The notes: a model not told the origin generated them from the letters alone. Counted from the first letter of the stretch, positions 42,501 to 53,457 are shown. The stretch: DNA of 64,000 nucleotides from Arenicola marina (GCA_964019135.1 OZ025258.1:9257961-9321960); one strand, 5' to 3'. Numbers and translations: made by a program.

Positions 42501-43259
42501 GTTTAGCTTCCAAAAGCCTTTCCCCCTTCTAAATTCTGATCCCTTTAGCCTAAGTATTACACATGAATGATCAGTTCTATACCCGGGGATGATGTCACAT
42601 TTTATCGTTAAAGCGGAAATATCTTGCGTTACAAGGAAATAATCTAATCTCGATCTCTGGGAGGTTTTCTTGGGGTTAATCCAAGTAAAGTGCCTTTTTT
42701 TGGGATGTGATAGCCGCCAGATATCAGATAGTTCAAAAGCCTCTATCAAGTTTAGCACCATTTGCCTAGCTTTACAATTGTTATTTCGCTTATAATTAAT
42801 CGTATCAAGTTTATAATCTTGAACAAGATTCCAATCGCCACAGATTATGATCGAAGCATTGTCGAAATTATTAACTTGTCCTTGAAATCTATCATAAAAA
42901 TCGGGTCGGTCATTATTTGGACCATATAACGTGACAAGCGTAACCCTTAGCTTACCTATTGTGACATCTAGGATTATATAATTACCTTCAGGATCAATAA
43001 CAGAGTCAAATATCTCATATTGAGCATTCTTAGAAAACATTATAGCGCACCCTCTGCTTTCCGTCGAATTGCAGCTAAATATACATTCATTTCCCCAGTC
43101 ATTCTTGTACGTCTCTTTCAGATTCTCACTAATATGAACATCTTGTAAGCAATATATAGAAGCTTTTTTGTCACGTAGCCATTCAAAAACATCGATACGT
43201 TTTTGTCTTGTGGCTAAGCCCCGTACATTCATACTATATATTTCAAATGTATCAGTCAT
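39506..43259 (-). pseudogene. L1-type ORF2: endonuclease and reverse transcriptase (one frameshift)
   Basis: Begins at ATG 43259 and is open for 938 codons to 40443; the last ~330 codons continue in another frame from 40498. One indel near 40495 (LTH then MGDKTQNPFW) separates them. Seen: endonuclease motifs MNVRGL (10-15), CLQDVH (37-42), GDWN (141-144), RLDYFLV (204-210) and TDHS (229-232); reverse transcriptase GSDGFP (477-482), DFEKAFD (604-610), RGCRQGDPLS (659-668) and YADD (704-707); C-terminal CTFCADKPETILHLFWEC, the CCHC-like knuckle of L1 ORF2. Usual L1 EN has Glu in LQETH; here Asp40 takes that place. With the frameshift the protein would lose the zinc-knuckle end but keep EN and RT. 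Confidence 0.92.
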
Positions 43260-43711
43260 TAATTATAAATATATAAAGTTTCCAAATTGCCTAATGTACA
43301 TTGAATATTGAAAAGTTTGCGTGCATGCAATTTCACTGTTGTATTTAAGCTAGTCTCCATAAAGAAGAAGATGAATATACAAATAACCTGCATTGACAAG
43401 TGTATAAAGGGAGAAGGAAAAAAAAGAGTTTAATTTAGGAACAAAGGAAACAAACAGAAAAGAATTTAAACTTAGCTATAAGATAAGAAAAGGATGACAA
43501 GAGAAGAAGAGAGCAAAAGGAAAAGAGAAAAAAAAAGAGGAAGAAAGGTGTCAAAAAGCGTGTGACGAAGAAAGAGAGGCTACTTCGTCAGTGTAGCTTC
43601 ACCCGTTGCAGCCCATAAAATAACATGTCGACGGGCGCAAGTGTTAGCTCTGCCTTAAATTGAAATGTATAACAAGAACTTAATTCGCGAGGTGTACTCG
43701 ATTTCTCAAGC

Positions 43712-44890
43712 TCACTGCACAGTCTCTTTCTTGGCCCACACGGCCAGTGCTCTTTCGGTGGCCTCGTCTATCACTCGTCCTGCATTCGCCGTGCTGTTGT
43801 TTACGACGATGAACACAGTCACATTGGTTATGCTTGGGTAGTTTGCCTGCATCAGTTTCAGGACCCTAGCGCTGGCACCATATGCTCCGTTGTCTTGTGT
43901 GTAGTCCTTTGCTGCCGATGACAAGCGCACGGTCGCGGCTATATGGGATGACGTCATGTTGTCCGGCGCAAGAAACATCTTTTTGTATGCCATACGCGCG
44001 TCGTTGAGCGATGTGGTCGTCGCGATGGTTGCTCTGGCCTTGATCATGCCGTCTCTGGCGGTGGCGCCGTTCAACAAGGGTATGGCCTCGATTGCTTGTT
44101 GCTCCGCTGGTGTAATGGACAGAATTTCACTCGGTCTTGGGGTAGGGAGGGGGTCTTTGTACCGCTCGTTGTTAATATACAGTGCCCCACCGACGAGTTT
44201 GGATTTTACCGAAGCGTCTTTTTGCTTGGCCAAATTGGACTCTGCTGTGAGCTTTCGGTGTTTCTCTAGCAGTTCTCGTGGCGTTTGTGGTGTCAGAGAA
44301 GGCCTTTGATTGGGTAACCTTGCCTCTCTGGCACGGCGAAGAGCCTCGGCCACGTCAGGGTAGCGGCTGAGTTTTGCCACGATAGGCCTTGTGCCCCCTG
44401 CGCGCCTTGCTCCAAGACGGTGTGCCCTTTCAATGCCAATACTGTCCACATTGCTTAATTGTAGTTTTGCTAGGGTGGCCCTCACAATTGAAATAGGGTT
44501 CTCATCGGTCCTTTCTTCGTGCCCATGTAGTAATATATTGTTTTTCATCGAGCGATCTGTCAGATCCAAAACTTTCTCCTGCAAAGTGACTATGCAGTTC
44601 TCTTGTTTTATAACCACTGCTTTTAGTAGATTGAGCTCGTTACGCATTTCGCTCCTTTCAGTTTGCAAGTCTGAGACTTTTTTCGGCAGATCGTCTAAAG
44701 CGAAGACTCTTTCGATCAGTCCATCTTTATCGTAGATTTCATTCTGTAGTATAGAATATTCATTGCTCATAGAGTCTAACTTTTGGTCCAGCTTATGGAG
44801 GAGTTTCCACATCTCACCTTGAATAACATCCGGCGATGGTAATGGCGGACAACTGGCTTGTTCAGGGTTGTCATTTAAATCGGCTTCCAT
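43712..44890 (-). CDS. L1-type ORF1 protein, coiled coil plus RNA-binding region
   Basis: Intact frame of 392 aa from ATG at 44890; an upstream in-frame TTG (44932) is not a likely start. Residues ~25-110 are heptad-like and charged (EMWKLLHKLDQKLDSMSNEY, LPKKVSDLQTERSEMRNELN), a trimerising coiled coil as in L1 ORF1p. SMKNNILLHG then resembles the RRM start, and IGIERAHRLGARR with RPIVAKLSRY the conserved stretch after it (ERxHRxG.. RPIIxKF in related elements). Function in the family: binds element RNA and chaperones it. The ~180-residue C-terminal part (APDNMTSSHIAATV and VTVFIVVNNSTAN) is not recognised and is longer than in mammalian L1. No internal stop. Confidence 0.85.
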   Translation of the reverse strand: MEADLNDNPEQASCPPLPSPDVIQGEMWKLLHKLDQKLDSMSNEYSILQNEIYDKDGLIERVFALDDLPKKVSDLQTERSEMRNELNLLKAVVIKQENCIVTLQEKVLDLTDRSMKNNILLHGHEERTDENPISIVRATLAKLQLSNVDSIGIERAHRLGARRAGGTRPIVAKLSRYPDVAEALRRAREARLPNQRPSLTPQTPRELLEKHRKLTAESNLAKQKDASVKSKLVGGALYINNERYKDPLPTPRPSEILSITPAEQQAIEAIPLLNGATARDGMIKARATIATTTSLNDARMAYKKMFLAPDNMTSSHIAATVRLSSAAKDYTQDNGAYGASARVLKLMQANYPSITNVTVFIVVNNSTANAGRVIDEATERALAVWAKKETVQ

Positions 44891-45068
44891 CCTCGGTGTT
44901 GAACAAGTATAATCCGACAAAGATGTATCCAAATTGATCTATGAGCTATTAGCTATCCGTCTGTATGTTTAGTTTGCCGACATCAGCTACATGTTATTGT
45001 TAATATGGTGTTTGGCTGCACGAGTGAAAAGCCCCGTCTCTCTACTCCGCCATGACACCGGTTTTAAC

Positions 45069-45670
45069 TTTAACCGAACACAAATCGTTAACATATGAGA
45101 CATACTTTGATCACAATGTAAAGCAAAAAAAGAAAGGAAATGGAAATTGGTCGGCAAGCTGAGCAATGTTCCTGGTGGGGCGAAGGGTTTCAAGCGGCCG
45201 GTTTTGGTGGTCGACGATATATGGTGTAGATAAACCGGCTGTATGTGTTGGGGAGGGGGGTGGATGGGCGGTGGGTGGAACGGGATTAGGCAGATCTGTC
45301 GGGAGGGGAGGGACTGGATGTTAGAAATGGACTGGTAGAGTGGAAATATTGGGGAGAAAGTTTGTGGGGCGGATGGGTTATAAGTTGGGGGAGGGTTGGT
45401 GCTAATGGGTAAGAGGGTCGGGGAGGATGATACCGGGTTTAGCCTAGCCCTGGCACATGCCTCTCTTACCACGCCCGTAAACGGAGCTAGGGTGGGAGCC
45501 ATGCCGCTGACACGGCCGAAAACAAGAAATCGGCAGAAATCGCGGACCGGTGGCTCAAGTTGAAGTTCATAACAGAATAAATATACAGTGCCTACCCGAC
45601 AATGTGGGCCACGACGTTCCTAAAGCTTTTTGGACTTTCGTCGCACTTTCATTTCTTTGCATGGTAATGT
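45069..45670. other. Intergenic DNA, no gene seen
   Basis: Unique sequence. A short frame at 45550-45753 has a hydrophobic stretch (FWTFVALSFLCMVMYFLV) but begins with GTG and runs into the hairpin arm at 45671, so it is not accepted as a gene. Confidence 0.5.
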
Positions 45671-45855
45671 ATTTTCTCGTAATCCAGACAATTTATTTCA
45701 CCTCTCGCTTCGTTTTGAATGCTCCGCCGCTCGCCGGAAGTAAACAATCTTAGCGTGAGCACTCGCTGCCAGGCGGCGTTTATTTACTTTCGGCGAGCGG
45801 CGGAGTATTCAAAACGAAGCGAGAGGTGAAATAAATTGTCTGGATTACAAGAAAA
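45671..45855. mobile_element. Hairpin element with ~75-bp arms
   Basis: Arms at 45671-45746 and 45782-45855 are inverted copies with only a handful of mismatches (ATTTTCTCGTAATCCAGAC against GTCTGGATTACAAGAAAAT; GCTCCGCCGCTCGCCG against CGGCGAGCGGCGGAG), separated by a 35-base loop. Probably a minimal foldback/MITE. No target duplication could be defined. Confidence 0.85.
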
Positions 45856-45934
45856 TGAATATGAAGAAAGAGAGGCATGTACCCGGGCTAGGTTTAGCTC
45901 AGGTGCAAAACTAGGGTCGGGTTAACTTTAGGAG

Positions 45935-46005
45935 CCGCCGCAGTGGGCCATGAACGACCCAGAGCGGTCCCGGCGTGCCGGGTTCGGCTCTTGTTGATGA
46001 CACCG
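45935..46005 (+). repeat. Dispersed repeat family R6, copy 2
   Basis: GCCGCAGTGGGCCATGAACG, CCCAGAGCGG and CGGCGTGCCGGGTTCGGCTC match the minus strand of 38990-39070. The pair lies in opposite orientation on either side of the L1 insertion, probably by chance. Confidence 0.65.
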
Positions 46006-46850
46006 TCCCACCCATTGAGTCATTCTCGGGCATTGGAACGTGTGGCTGAAGACCTGCAAAAGAAAACCAAAACTGCGAAATGACAGAGAGCCCGGCTTAT
46101 GTGCTTCGCCGTGTCGTGAAGCGATTTGCTTTCGAGATTGAGTTGCGGAAATAGCCCGCCAGTAAAAACTCAGCTGAGATCCGTCTCAAATTGTTTATAG
46201 AATAGCATTAAGTTTTTAATCTGACCTTAGCCAGAAAATTTAGATTAGGTCTATAATTTAAATAAAGTTTGAGATGCATACAGAATACGGGCTCTGGAGC
46301 TTAACATTTAATTAAGTATTGTTTGTCTTGAAATTTAAGTTCTGACTACATCAGACCAACTAGCTCGCCTCAGCTCAGCTCACTTCGACTGATTACACCA
46401 TAACACTTAAGTCAAGTGAGTCAATATTAACAACAACTGTTCATTATCAAGATAAAATACAGTTTTGTCGTTTGTGTAATAGATAAGGAATGAGTTGCAG
46501 GTTTGCGATGGAATTGATTATGTTAGCGAGGAGTAATTATTGTCCCTATATTGCTCTCTTGCTGGCCCGTTTACTGAAATGTAACACAATTGCGACTTTC
46601 AGGGCTTCTTTGCAATCCATTCCTTGATACACTAGACCGATCCAGGCTGTCAATCATTCACTGACGTCACTGTTGCTTTCATCCAATCATGTCGTGAAGA
46701 TTGATCTTCCACGTGCGTTATCTCGAACAAACAAGTCGGTCAAACAAAGCAGCATGTCGCTGCGATGTCAGTTTCAGAGATGAGTAATTCTCACAATATC
46801 TACCATTAGCTATGATTGTCAATTTCATACTCACGAGTGAGGAAAAAGGA
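46006..46850. other. Intergenic DNA, no gene seen
   Basis: AT-rich unique sequence without recognisable frames or repeats. Confidence 0.5.
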
Positions 46851-46867
46851 CTCAGGCGTGGGTCGGG

Positions 46868-46990
46868 CTTCCTGCTGTAATGATTAGCGCAACAGACGCA
46901 AATCAAAAGGTGCTGGGTTCGAACCCGAGCATGTTTCATCCATTCATCTATCATCCCTGGGGTTCCTTGGGCCAGTTCAGTCCTTATACG
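46868..46990 (+). mobile_element. Second tRNA-derived SINE (candidate)
   Basis: Contains an A-box-like TGTAATGATTAGCGCAAC and a perfect B-box stem GGGTTCGAACCC with normal spacing (~35 bases), as in a tRNA gene. The anticodon arm and acceptor stem do not pair well, and the following sequence (ATCCCTGGGGTTCCTTGGGC, AAGGGCCTAAAACCC) looks like a SINE body. A decayed tRNA gene is the alternative. Confidence 0.5.
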
Positions 46991-47379
46991 TACAAAAAGG
47001 GCCTAAAACCCATTTTCGAAGTTAAAACTCAATTATATTTTATTTAATGACGCTTCAACCTGTGTAGTACAAGTCATTTTGCGACAATGGGAGGGATCAA
47101 GGAAACGAGGAGCGATGTCTTCTGCGTGGCCCATTGTGTTTTCGAAACATCGACAAATGCAACATGGAGATACGCACAGTTGGGTTCGCACCACGCACCG
47201 CCTCCTTCATGGCGTATGGAAATAAACATCTAGTATGTACAACACATGACACACTTAAAACTTAAGCACCTGCTGGTTTTTATTTTCCCTGGGAGGGTCA
47301 TTATTAGGACGGAACTATAAGCACCCGCTCTGGGACAATAATTTACCCAATCTGGGAAAATAATGACCTCCTACTCATG

Positions 47380-47520
47380 GTCCTTCGTCATTCATTATTT
47401 AAATAACACTCATTGACGTTAATAAAACACGGCTAGGTCTGCATCCCCTGTACATTCTTCTCTAACTGATGAACAGCTATAAAGACAAAGGCGTGACGTC
47501 AAACATTTTTTTAATGGCAC
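47380..47520 (+). repeat. Dispersed repeat family R5, copy 2
   Basis: Second copy of the repeat described at 13285-13435, with the same ordered blocks and the CRE-like TGACGTCA. Differs by several substitutions and small indels. Confidence 0.7.
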
Positions 47521-47888
47521 CGAAACCCCGGTCGTCCCCTAGTCACGCGTGATCATAGGTGCTGAGGAAGGCTCATTTGCATAGGCCAGTCGTATATTTT
47601 CGGATATGCTAATTTTTCCGTGTCACTGCGTAGGGTTGTCATTTCTGTTCAACGTGTCCAAGACATTCTCCAAAAGTTAACCCGGCTAATTCCCCGGCAT
47701 CAGATCCCTGTTCTGTAGAGCGCAAGGCTGCGCGATATCATAACGTGTCCATGTAAGTATGCACATAGCGCTTTCTATAATGGTGCTGAATCAATCTCCG
47801 CCTCATTGGGGCGCTTTGCAAGTGGCACACCCAACATGCAGCCTTTGTCATAACCATCAGCCTTCCTGCCGTACGACAGTCTATAGCG

Positions 47889-49481
47889 AAGTGTAAGATG
47901 TAAGTGTAAGATGTAAGTGTAAGATGGAAGTGTAAGATGTAAGTGTAAGATGTAAGTGTAAGATGGAAGTGTAAGATGGAAGTGTAAGATGTAAGTGTAA
48001 GATGTAAGCGTAAGATGTAAGTGTAAGATGTAAGTGTAAGATGTAAGTGTAAGATGGAAGTGTAAGATGTAAGTGTAAGATGTAAGTGTAAGATGGAAGT
48101 GTAAGATGGAAGTGTAAGATGGAAGTGTAAGATGTAAGTGTAAGATGGAAGTGTAAGATGGAAGTGTAAGATGTAAGTGTAAGATGTAAGCGTAAGATGT
48201 AAGTGTAAGATGTAAGTGTAAGATGTAAGTGTAAGATGGAAGTGTAAGATGTAAGTGTAAGATGTAAGTGTAAGATGGAAGTGTAAGATGGAAGTGTAAG
48301 ATGGAAGTGTAAGATGGAAGTGTAAGATGGAAGTGTAAGATGTAAGTGTAAGATGTAAGTGTAAGATGTAAGTGTAAGATGTAAGTGTAAGATGTAAGTG
48401 TAAGATGTAAGCGTAAGATGTAAGTGTAAGATGTAAGTGTAAGATGTAAGTGTAAGATGGAAGTGTAAGATGTAAGTGTAAGATGTAAGTGTAAGATGGA
48501 AGTGTAAGATGGAAGTGTAAGATGTAAGTGTAAGATGTAAGTGTAAGATGTAAGTGTAAGATGTAAGTGTAAGATGTAAGTGTAAGATGTAAGTGTAAGA
48601 TGCAAGTGTAAGATGTAAGTGTAAGATGTAAGTGTAAGATGTAAGTGTAAGATGTAAGTGTAAGATGTAAGTGTAAGATGTAAGTGTAAGATGTAAGTGT
48701 AAGATGTAAGTGTAAGATGTAAGTGTAAGATGTAAGTGTAAGATGCAAGTGTAAGATGTAAGTGTAAGATGTAAGTGTAAGATGTAAGTGTAAGATGTAA
48801 GTGTAAGATGTAAGTGTAAAATGTAAGTGTAAGATGTAAGTGTAAGATGGAAGTGTAAGATGGAAGTGTAAGATGGAAGTGTAAGATGGAAGTGTAAGCT
48901 GGAAGTGTAAGATGTTAGTGTAAGATGTAAGGGTAAGATGTAAGTGTAAGATGTAAGTGTAAGATGTAAGTGTAAGATGTAAGTGTAAGATGTAAGTGTA
49001 AGATGTAAGTGTCAGATGGAAGTGTAAAATGTAAGTGTAAGATGTAAGTGTCAGATGTAAGTGTCAGATGTAAGTGTAAGATGTAAGTGTAAGATGTAAG
49101 TGTAAGATGTAAGTCTAAGATGTAAGTGTAAGATGTAAGTGTAAGATGGAAGTGTAAGATGTAAGTGTAAGATGTAAGTGTAAGATGTAAGTGTAAGATG
49201 TAAGTCTAAGATGCAAGTGTAAGATGCATGTGTAAGTTTTAAGTGTCAGATGGAAGTGTAAGATGTAAGTGTAAGATGTAAGTGTAAGATGTAAGTGTAA
49301 GATGTAAGTGTCAGATGTAAGTGTCAGATGTAAATGTAAGGTGTAAGTGTAAGATGTAAGTGTAAGATGTAAGTGTAAGATGTAAGTCTAAGATGTAAGA
49401 TGTAAGTGTAAGATGTAAGTGTAAGATGTAAGTCTAAGATATAAGTCTAAGATGCAAGTGTAAGATGCATGTGTAAGATGT
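47889..49481 (+). repeat. 13-bp minisatellite, about 122 copies
   Basis: The unit AAGTGTAAGATGT (variant AAGTGTAAGATGG) is repeated for 1.6 kb. Two minus-strand frames stay open for 336 and 276 codons, reading HLTLTSYTYILHL, with a 39-base (3 x 13) cycle; these are period artefacts. The T/G variants recur in the same order in several blocks (for example around 47930-48060, 48110-48260 and 48470-48500), so the array grew by multi-unit duplication. Units toward 49000-49480 are more diverged (AAGTCTAAG, AGTGTCAG). Confidence 0.97.
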
Positions 49482-51815
49482 AATTTGGGGGTAGATAATG
49501 GGGCGTCAACATGATTTGGACCATACATCGCGAGGGTATTTCAAGGAACCGGCAAGGGTAACGTTTTGCTCCGCCCCCTCCCCCAAACCCAGACATATTG
49601 GGATGCCGCAGGGCTGGTGACCTCTCCCGGTGTTGCGGGCGCTTTATATGGAATCAGACCAAGAGGAGCATTAACCAACCGTAAGCGAGACGACACACGG
49701 AACGAATTGGTTCGTCAAGCCCCATATTACAGTTTAACCAACGCATACAGGGACTTGAGCAAGTGTACGCACCTGCTGCACATGAAATAAACAAAAATAC
49801 TCCCGAGCAACAGGATTTCACAAACCGCCACAGCCCAATGTGTACGCACGTGCGTATGTGCGTACGGCTGACTACGCCCCAGCCATATATTTTTTGTGAA
49901 CCAGGCGTGAACCTAGGCGTACTTTACGTGAATATCTGCCACCCAGGTGCAGCCCCCAAACCCCCCCCCCCTCCCCCCTTGGGCACCTGAACATACACTG
50001 TTAAAGTCGGGTTCTCCGAGTACCCCCCCCCCCCTCCGCCCCTGGCCACCGCTTGCCGTGTTGGTCAGAAAAAAAGATGTGTCTTTATGTGGTGTAAGCA
50101 ATTGGAGATATGACTAATATGACTACTAAGAGGATATTTATTCCTTATTCATCAATTCTTTCACCGCCGGAAATTGCCACCGTGCCCATGGCGATATCAT
50201 CAAGAGTGGTTCTCAATCCCGCTCCCGCTCCCCCCACCCCCCCCTCCTGCCCCCGCTCTCGCTCTCCGTCACCGCTATAGAGATATCCCTTCAACATGAT
50301 GTCAGTTCACCACGAATTTTACCCTAACTGGGAATTAATAACATAATCATTCAATACGCGATCCTGGTCAGGGTACCATGGTAACACGTGGCAGATCGTG
50401 CGTTGTTATGGCAATCACGCGTGTCCATGACGACGACCGTCGGGTGGGAGGCAGTCGATGCCCGGCCTGAGCACCCGCACCGTGTGACGAACAGGATCTC
50501 TTCCGCTTGGAACGCCACCGTATCGAGCTCATACATACAAGGCCTTGTAGCCGCTACTGTTGCTGCTGCTGAATAGTTAATTGCAGGCATTGTTCTCGCA
50601 CATTGACTCACTGTATGTCTGGTCCCATGGCAAAACAACGCAACCCTTGCCCCCCTCCCAATTCTGAGCATCGCAGGCTGATGCCGCTATTGTGTAGCAG
50701 CGTTGCGTGTCCGCCAGTGTTGGACGCAGCGTATATCTCCCTCCTAACACCCCACCCCCGCCCCTACCTCCCGATCCCCCACCACACCCCCCCCCCCCCC
50801 CACCACTTCCCCGACCGCCACCAATTAAGAACGACAATCACTTGCCATTTGTATCTATAGGAGGCCTCGCTGTGTATGAAAGATGATGGCGTCGCCACGC
50901 AAACTAGACCGAAGACCCGGATGGACGCAGCCAAGCGCCGCGCGCAGCCTGTGTCATCATGTCGCCATCGATCGCCAGGTGTCGCTAGTTGCGATCTCCA
51001 CACTGAATGTCAAGTCATTCAGTCAGTCAGATGTGGGGATGCTTTTGAAGGTTCCGGAGCCCGCCCTAATGCCGCCAACCCTCTCCTGACCGACGAGACA
51101 TACAGGCAGACTCACTTGTTTACTACATACACGTGACCCGGCGGCGGGGTGGCAGCGGGGCGAGGGCTGCTGCACACCCACACCCGGCGGTCGTGCACCC
51201 CATCCCATGGCTCCCCAGGACCCAGGACGAGGTATATAGATATGCATGTGATGCATGTAGTCCCTGGGGACACGTAACGGACCATCACAGGCAGTAGATA
51301 CTGCATCGCCACTCATTGGAAGGGCGGAGTGGACTATACAATAGACACAACTCGTCAACAAACTCGAGAATTATTTCCGACGGATTTATTCGACATTCAA
51401 TAATATCCAAATTGGGATCATGATGGCAGAAGCCACACCACGTGGGTGGCGGATCCCAGCGACCCTGGTCGACACCGCAGACTGCATTCACGAGTGTCGT
51501 CAATAATTACACAGTCCCAGCGACAGTAAGCTGACCTTGGAATAGCGAGTCATGCGTCGAACGAAACGAGACAGAAATGTTTAATTATTAACCTTATTAT
51601 TGCCAGACTGGCACTGAGGAGTACTGACAGATCGAGTCGTGTGACAGAAAGAACTGTATGCGTAACTAAAGCAAGAGTTTATATATATGTGTGTGTACAT
51701 ATATATATATATAGAATGTTAACATGAATAACCAACCTCCATAACAACCTCGTTAGCCTGGCAGACGTGCACGTTTCACTGCCACATTGCTCTGAAGTTG
51801 ATTTCTGAGCGGTCT
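49482..51815. other. Intergenic DNA, no convincing gene
   Basis: 2.3 kb of mixed sequence with poly-C stretches near 49963, 50024 and 50780 and an AT stretch near 51700. Overlapping open frames on both strands of up to 112 codons show no recognisable domain, splice pattern or conservation cue. Confidence 0.5.
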
Positions 51816-51818
51816 ACC

Positions 51819-52415
51819 CGGCTACCCGGTTTACCCGGTCTACCCGGCTACCCGGTCTACCCGGTCTACCCGGCTACCCGGTCTACCCGGTCTACCCGGG
51901 CTACCTGGTCTACCTGGTCTACCCGGGCTACCCGGTCTACCCGGTTTACCCGGCTACCCGGTTTACCCGGTCTACCCGGCTACCCGGTCTACCCGGCTAC
52001 CCGGTCTACCCGGTCTACCCGGTTTACCCGGTCTACCCGGCTACCCGGTCAACCCGGCTACCCGGTCTACCCGGCTACCCGGGCTACCCGGTCTACCCGG
52101 TCTACCCGGCTACCCGGGCTACCGGAGCTACACGCCCTACCCGGTCTTCCCGAGCTAGCCGGCCTATCCGGGCTACCTCGGGATATGCGGTCTACCCGGT
52201 CTACCCGGGCTACCCGGGCTACCCGGTACACCCGGGCCAGCCGGTCTACCCGGCTACCCGGTCTACCCGGGCTACCCGGGCTACCCGGTACACCCGGGCC
52301 AGCCGGTCTACCCGGTCTACCCGGGCTACCCGGGCTACCCGGGCTACCCGGGCTACCCGGTACACCCGGGCTACCCGGTACACCCGGGCCAGCCGGGCCA
52401 GCCGGTCTACCGGGG
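51819..52415 (+). repeat. CTACCCGG 8/9-bp array that mimics collagen
   Basis: Units CTACCCGGT, CTACCCGGG (9 bp) and CTACCCGG (8 bp) alternate irregularly, with some ACACCCGGG and CCAGCCGGT variants in the second half. The plus-strand frame reads [12 protein letters not shown] and later [13 protein letters not shown]; the minus strand reads [14 protein letters not shown]. Both therefore look like Gly-X-Y collagen. Mixed 8- and 9-base units switch frames often, and there is no collagen domain end or exon structure, so this is a minisatellite. Confidence 0.9.
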
Positions 52416-52419
52416 CATA

Positions 52420-53370
52420 TTGATTGGACTCCCAGGGATGTCAAGTCAAGTGAAGTTCACCCAGTCAGATGTCTTCGCCTGGATATTAATTAATGCGCTC
52501 TAGGGGTGAACAGCCGGCCAAAGAGCACGCCGCGGATTACAATTGGCCGCGGATTACAATGGCGGGAGTTGGGTCGTGTTCACGCGCTATCCGGTCATCA
52601 CCAATGGTATTTAATTAAAGCACGTGACCGCGCCAATCGCCACCAAAACCGGGAATACCAGTCGTTATTTTTGTCTCATGTTTTTTTCTTTGGTTTTTGA
52701 CGGCGTTTACTGCGCGTCTGTCAGTGAAGAGCGATAAATCCTCCATATCGATTGTCTCCATTTAGGGCAGCCAGCTTCACTCAGCCTAACCCTCGGCGTC
52801 CCACGCCGCACGCCAGCCATACGCAACGAGTGGAGCGCTTTCTATTGACAGATGGATTAATTTTACATTGTTGTGCAGCGTTTCTTGTATTGTGCAGTGC
52901 GTTGTGCATATGACATCGATTTGGGCGTCCTGCACGGCTGGGTCGAGCTTAATAAACACAATATCTGGGCTCACCGCGAGTCACCTGTTGATTGCGCATC
53001 CGCTAGATTCATCAGGAATTACAGGCCATGATTTTGTGATGATCAGCAGTGATAACGAACCCATTATATGTCGGTGTTTCTCCGGCACTGGTGCGTGTGT
53101 GGCGGGATTAACAGACAAAATGCAAAGGATGCAACATTGCATTACATCTGGTGTAGCTTCAGGGTCGAGTGGCAGCCATTGGCAAGTAACCGGAAGTCTT
53201 CAACGTGTGGAAGGCCCGCAGTGGTGAGACGCCCTGGCCCTGGATTGGATACACCATGTAAACATTAACCGGGACGAGAGAATTGCCTCATTCTCAGCGT
53301 TTCCATCGCGAGCTATATCGCCTCCATCTCAGTTATTCACTAGGTGGCGCGCTGTGCGTCCATCAGAACC
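52420..53370. other. Intergenic DNA upstream of the membrane-protein gene
   Basis: Unique sequence with no recognised gene. A direct repeat CCGCGGATTACAATGG/CCGCGGATTACAATTGG occurs near 52530-52565. The 3' end may contain distal promoter elements of the gene at 53458. Confidence 0.5.
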
Positions 53371-53376
53371 GATTAA

Positions 53377-53384
53377 TATAAATA
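53377..53384 (+). promoter_or_regulatory. TATA box of the membrane-protein gene
   Basis: TATAAATA lies 74 bases before the ATG at 53458, so transcription would begin near 53407 and leave a ~50-base 5' UTR. It is the clearest core-promoter match next to a plausible gene in the window. The AT context (AATATAAATATATATC) lowers specificity. Confidence 0.5.
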
Positions 53385-53457
53385 TATATCCCGCGTCTGG
53401 TGCGCGCCCCTAGCGGTGGCGTAAGAATCACATAGGGAGAGTGCAATCACACAAAAC

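Larger units (their letters stand above)
39391..45060 (-). mobile_element. Full-length L1/Tx1-like LINE with target-site duplication
   Basis: The element is complete on the minus strand: 5' leader (~170 bases), ORF1, a 450-base spacer, ORF2, a 3' UTR with AATAAA (39434-39439 reverse complement) and a poly(A) tail (39391-39421). GTTTTAAC lies at 39383-39390 and again at 45061-45068; allowing the tail's T run, the shared stretch is GTTTTAACTTT, 11 bases. In the element's sense this gives the site TT/AAAG, in line with L1 endonuclease preference. Length about 5.67 kb. Only one frame break was seen in ORF2, so it is a young insertion. Confidence 0.92.

Noticed and set aside
45061-45071. TGGTGTTT near 39377 and 45008 as the L1 target duplication
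   Set aside because: It does not abut the poly(A) tail; GTTTTAAC(TTT) directly adjoins the tail and gives a TT/AAAG site, so it is preferred.
45550-45753. Small membrane protein with one hydrophobic segment
   Set aside because: Starts at GTG, runs into a hairpin element arm and has no promoter or conservation cue.
38990-46005. R6 inverted pair as terminal repeats of one large element enclosing the L1
   Set aside because: The L1 has its own target duplication inside these limits, and R6 looks like a SINE-head fragment found in either orientation by chance.
46868-46940. Functional tRNA gene
   Set aside because: B box is perfect but acceptor and anticodon stems do not pair; a SINE head is more likely.
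47738-48748. 336-codon His/Leu/Thr/Tyr-rich frame
   Set aside because: Product of the 13-bp array with a 39-base cycle.
51798-52493. Collagen gene
   Set aside because: Mixed 8- and 9-base units change the frame, the opposite strand also looks like collagen, and no collagen terminal domain or exon pattern is present.
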